DNA of 64,000 nucleotides. Origin: JBBIPA01 sp963775935 (GTDB lineage: Bacteria; Chloroflexota; Dehalococcoidia; GIF9; UBA5629). Positions 61,936-64,000 of the stretch are shown here, piece after piece (within the stretch, counting starts at the first letter, position 1; the number at the start of each line of letters is the position of its first letter). Where the stretch lies: positions 434,001 through 498,000 of the forward strand of contig CAVZKR010000004.1 of NCBI GenBank assembly GCA_963775935.1, given 5' to 3'. Both the position numbers and the translations under genes were made by a program. The notes below the pieces were generated by a model. It was not told where the DNA came from. It saw nothing but the letters and a program-made list of their open reading frames with translations, and made no database searches.

Positions 61936-61984
61936 CTTAGGTTTTTTTAAGCCTATTGCTATGGCTAGTAGACGACGAATAGAT

Positions 61985-62014
61985 ACTATAACACAATACA
62001 AAATTGTCTGTCAA
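61985..62014 (-). promoter_or_regulatory. Promoter of the ribosomal supercluster
   Basis: Minus strand TTGACA (62014-62009), 18-base spacer, TATAGT (61990-61985). Gives a leader of about 165 bases before rpsL. Confidence 0.75.
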
Positions 62015-62107
62015 TATCGGCGAATGCAGCCCGTCTAGTAAAGCGACTCTACGCCACCTGATTTCATACACAGAAACAGGAGGGGACAAAACACTGCCAC
62101 CTCCGTA

Positions 62108-63349
62108 TTGCGTCAAATTAAACTGTTACCGAAGACCTTCTTATTGCCTCATAATTCCGGTTACCGAGCCAGGACGCTCTGCTAGCCGCCACAATTTCTC
62201 CAGATTGTCGTTTATCTGCTTCAGAAGGAGTACGGGGTTCAATCCGTGGTAAGTAGCTGCCAGCGCAGTCTACTTAGCTTCTGTAAGTATACCTGATTGC
62301 ACCAAGCGCTGGTAGGGAGTCCGAGCGGTATCATAGACTTTGCGGACTTTGGCCCCGTGCCTGCTCTTAGACACAAGCTTCATAGTTGGCTGAAAGAAGT
62401 TAATGTACAACCGAGCCAGGTCATATACCCTCCCCAGACATTCAAAAGCGGCTTTAGAGGCATACCGTTCGTATCCCACCAAGCGGCGTACCACATTGCC
62501 ATTCTTCTGCTCAACGTGACAGCTATCATTCTTCTTGTAGGAACGAGACCTCGTGAAGGTGATCTTCTCATCACGGCAATAATTATAGAAGCAGCGGTTA
62601 ATGAACTCGCTACCGTTGTCCGAGTCTATTCCCAGTAGAGGGAAGGGAAGATGCTGTCTCATACGGTGTACCGACTGCCGTACCTTCTCTTGCCATTTAC
62701 CCCACACTGGCAGACATTCCGTCCAGCCGCTGGCAACATCTACGGCGCAGAGTGTGTTCAGGTAAAAGCCCTCCACACTCTCCCCGCAGTGAGCTACGAG
62801 GTCTGTCTCCATGAATCCAGACTTGTTCTCTTGCCAGTCAGCAAATGTCCTGATAGGTATACAGCTCTTCAGCAGGCTGCCCGGCCGAGTAGTGGAAAAC
62901 GATTTCCGACCTCCAATCTTTCGATATGGTCGTAACAATCGGTCTATAGTGGACGGGCTCATCTGGCAGAGTTGCTCTTCTAGAAAGGCATTTATCCGTT
63001 GCTCACCATATCGCCGGAGCACCTTCACCATCTCTGGAAGGAAAGGCTGAAGACGTTTGGAGCATAGCCGGTCGCTAACTTCCCAGACTGCTTTCAGCAT
63101 CCCTGCCACATCAGAGGCGTATCTCCTTGGTCGACCGCGTCCTTTGCTTATCTTGGGCTGGTTTGCTCTGTTTAATAGCCTGATAGCTGCTTTACGGTGC
63201 CGACCTGTAACTTGCGTAAATTCGTCCAATATCTTACCTTTTTCTGCTTTTGACGCCCGTGAGTACCGGAGCCGTAGTGCCTGCACATATTCCAATATAC
63301 TGCGTCGTGTCACCTTTAACCTCCTTCGGTAACACTAATTTTGACGCAA
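62108..63349 (-). mobile_element. rve/DDE-type insertion sequence (ISNCY-like)
   Basis: Terminal inverted repeats TTGCGTCAAA.TTA...TGTTACCGAAG at left (62108-62134) and right (63323-63349), with the transposase in the minus direction. No clear target duplication is seen. A further partial copy of the right repeat lies just outside at 63359-63389. Confidence 0.8.
62270..63313 (-). CDS. Transposase with rve integrase core
   Basis: 347 residues. N-terminal helix-turn-helix region (EYVQALRLRYSRASKAEKGK, then VTGRHRKAAIRLLNR) and the integrase core with three acidic positions: Asp in GFMETDLVAHCGES, Asp in LLGIDSDNGSEFIN, and Glu in NDSCHVEQKNGNVVRRLVGY. The PTMKLVSKSRHGAKVRKVYD tail fits the IS481/ISNCY-like group; I do not fix the family. 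All catalytic residues are intact. Confidence 0.87.
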   Translation of the reverse strand: MTRRSILEYVQALRLRYSRASKAEKGKILDEFTQVTGRHRKAAIRLLNRANQPKISKGRGRPRRYASDVAGMLKAVWEVSDRLCSKRLQPFLPEMVKVLRRYGEQRINAFLEEQLCQMSPSTIDRLLRPYRKIGGRKSFSTTRPGSLLKSCIPIRTFADWQENKSGFMETDLVAHCGESVEGFYLNTLCAVDVASGWTECLPVWGKWQEKVRQSVHRMRQHLPFPLLGIDSDNGSEFINRCFYNYCRDEKITFTRSRSYKKNDSCHVEQKNGNVVRRLVGYERYASKAAFECLGRVYDLARLYINFFQPTMKLVSKSRHGAKVRKVYDTARTPYQRLVQSGILTEAK

Positions 63350-63393
63350 CCACTCCATTTTCGGTAACTTTAATTATGAGTCAATGCGACCTC

Positions 63394-63422
63394 TTGACAA
63401 ATGATAAAACAAAATGTATCAT
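63394..63422 (+). promoter_or_regulatory. Rubrerythrin promoter with overlapping inverted repeat
   Basis: TTGACA at 63394-63399, 17-base spacer, TATCAT at 63417-63422. The inverted repeat ATGATA (63401-63406)/TATCAT (63417-63422) lies between and over the -10, a likely repressor site. Confidence 0.72.
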
Positions 63423-63424
63423 TC

Positions 63425-63442
63425 TGATAATGATTATTATTA
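63425..63442 (+). promoter_or_regulatory. Fur/PerR-like box near the rubrerythrin start site
   Basis: TGATAATGATTATTATTA resembles the Fur-family consensus GATAATGATAATCATTATC over its first half. It covers the expected transcription start. No fur or perR gene is in the window. Confidence 0.45.
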
Positions 63443-63520
63443 CTAATATAATCTTACAGAGGATATCTCCTATTCCACACTGGTATAATAATGAAAGAAA
63501 TGAAAGAGGAGGAGGAACCA

Positions 63521-64000
63521 ATGTCTAAATCAGAAGAGTATTTAAAGGAAGCCTTCGCTGGCGAATCACAGGCGAACCGCAAGTACCTTGCCTTTGCTGC
63601 CGCTGCTGATAAGGAAGGTTACCCTCAGGCAGCCAGATTATTCCGCGCTGCCGCCGAAGCAGAGACTGTGCATGCCCACAATCACCTCAGAGTGCTCAAA
63701 GGGGTCAGCAGCACCAAAGAGAACCTGAAACAAGCAGTCGATGGGGAAACCCATGAGTTTAAAACGATGTATCCCGAGATGATCACTGCTGCCAAAGCCG
63801 AAGGGAATAAAGACGCAGAGAGGTCATTCAACTTCGCCAATGAGGTAGAAAAAATTCACGCCCAGCTTTACCAGAAGCTGCTCGACACTCTGGGCGCCAG
63901 TAAGGAGACCTACCCCTACTACGTCTGTCCCGTATGCGGCTACACATCAGAGAAAGAGCCACCAGGCACCTGCCCCATCTGTGGCACCGCCGGCAAGATG
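63521..64000 (+). CDS. Rubrerythrin (incomplete at window end)
   Basis: 160 residues seen, no stop before the edge. The ferritin-like di-iron domain (about 1-135) has EEYLKEAFAGESQANRKYLA, EAETVHAHNHLRV and NEVEKIHAQLYQ (E-x-x-H pairs); the C-terminal rubredoxin-type iron site is CPVCGYTSEKEPPGTCPICG. Rubrerythrins reduce hydrogen peroxide with NAD(P)H via rubredoxin partners in anaerobes. Strong GAGGAGGAGG precedes the ATG. The promoter and possible Fur/PerR-type box upstream agree with oxidative-stress control. A few residues are probably missing at the right edge. Confidence 0.95.
   Translation, partial: MSKSEEYLKEAFAGESQANRKYLAFAAAADKEGYPQAARLFRAAAEAETVHAHNHLRVLKGVSSTKENLKQAVDGETHEFKTMYPEMITAAKAEGNKDAERSFNFANEVEKIHAQLYQKLLDTLGASKETYPYYVCPVCGYTSEKEPPGTCPICGTAGKM

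Noticed and set aside
61799..62252. Open frames between rpsL and the insertion sequence
   Set aside because: They overlap the rpsL promoter/leader or the insertion end and show no protein-like features.
1..64000. CRISPR array or rRNA/tRNA genes
   Set aside because: No regularly spaced direct repeats and no cloverleaf or rRNA-like stretches were recognised by eye; a tRNA scan could not be run.

Overview
The window looks like a chromosomal segment of a Chloroflexota bacterium, most likely class Dehalococcoidia or a close uncultured relative. This is inferred from the gene set (short cobalamin-independent MetE-like protein beside mtnA/mtnP, DUF4349 and vWA lipoproteins, UbiD-family decarboxylase, a str operon without tuf) and the frequent TTG/GTG starts. 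It was not confirmed by any search. There is no rRNA, recognisable tRNA or CRISPR array.

1-24.5 kb is mixed. It holds a CoA-transferase alpha subunit with a PAS-STAS sensor, a QueG-like Fe-S protein, isoprenoid genes (uppS, dxs), a response regulator, a zinc-ribbon/Ig-repeat surface protein, an MFS transporter, an M48 protease in broken frames, an ArsB/NhaD-type permease and a UbiD-type decarboxylase. An OmpR-type two-component pair, a dUTPase, a DUF4349 lipoprotein, a coiled-coil/FnIII/TlpA fusion and the methylthioadenosine salvage genes mtnA-mtnP with a MetE-like protein follow.

24.5-28.7 kb is an AT-rich accessory island. It carries a Phd/RelE-type toxin-antitoxin pair with repeated operators, an Apea-like HEPN gene split by an IS630-type element, and a HigBA-type pair with a truncated toxin behind a perfect 40-bp palindrome. 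The island sits between the methionine/MTA genes and a PfkB-family (possibly adenosine) kinase. With ahcY and metK at 35.5-38 kb these outline an S-adenosylmethionine cycle.

29.6-41.9 kb holds a vWA lipoprotein, an ECF sigma factor and its probable membrane anti-sigma factor. The vWA promoter is almost the same as the one before the distant DUF4349 lipoprotein (TGTAAT-N16-CGTATA), which suggests a small envelope regulon. Next come a Lys/Ala-rich histone-H1-like protein, a THEP1-type NTPase and an archaemetzincin in one tight run, then ahcY-metK, a phosphohexomutase, an SIS sugar isomerase, a GNAT enzyme and a hypothetical gene.

42.0-61.8 kb is one unbroken minus-strand str-S10-spc-alpha-L13/S9 ribosomal supercluster. 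It runs from a clear promoter and structured leader before rpsL to a strong terminator after rpsI. A 36-codon bS22/COX24-like gene lies between rplW and rplB. rplB carries two compensating frame breaks, so some indels here are probably sequence errors. An rve-type insertion sequence (62.1-63.35 kb) and a rubrerythrin gene with a well-formed, operator-bearing promoter, cut by the window end, finish the region.
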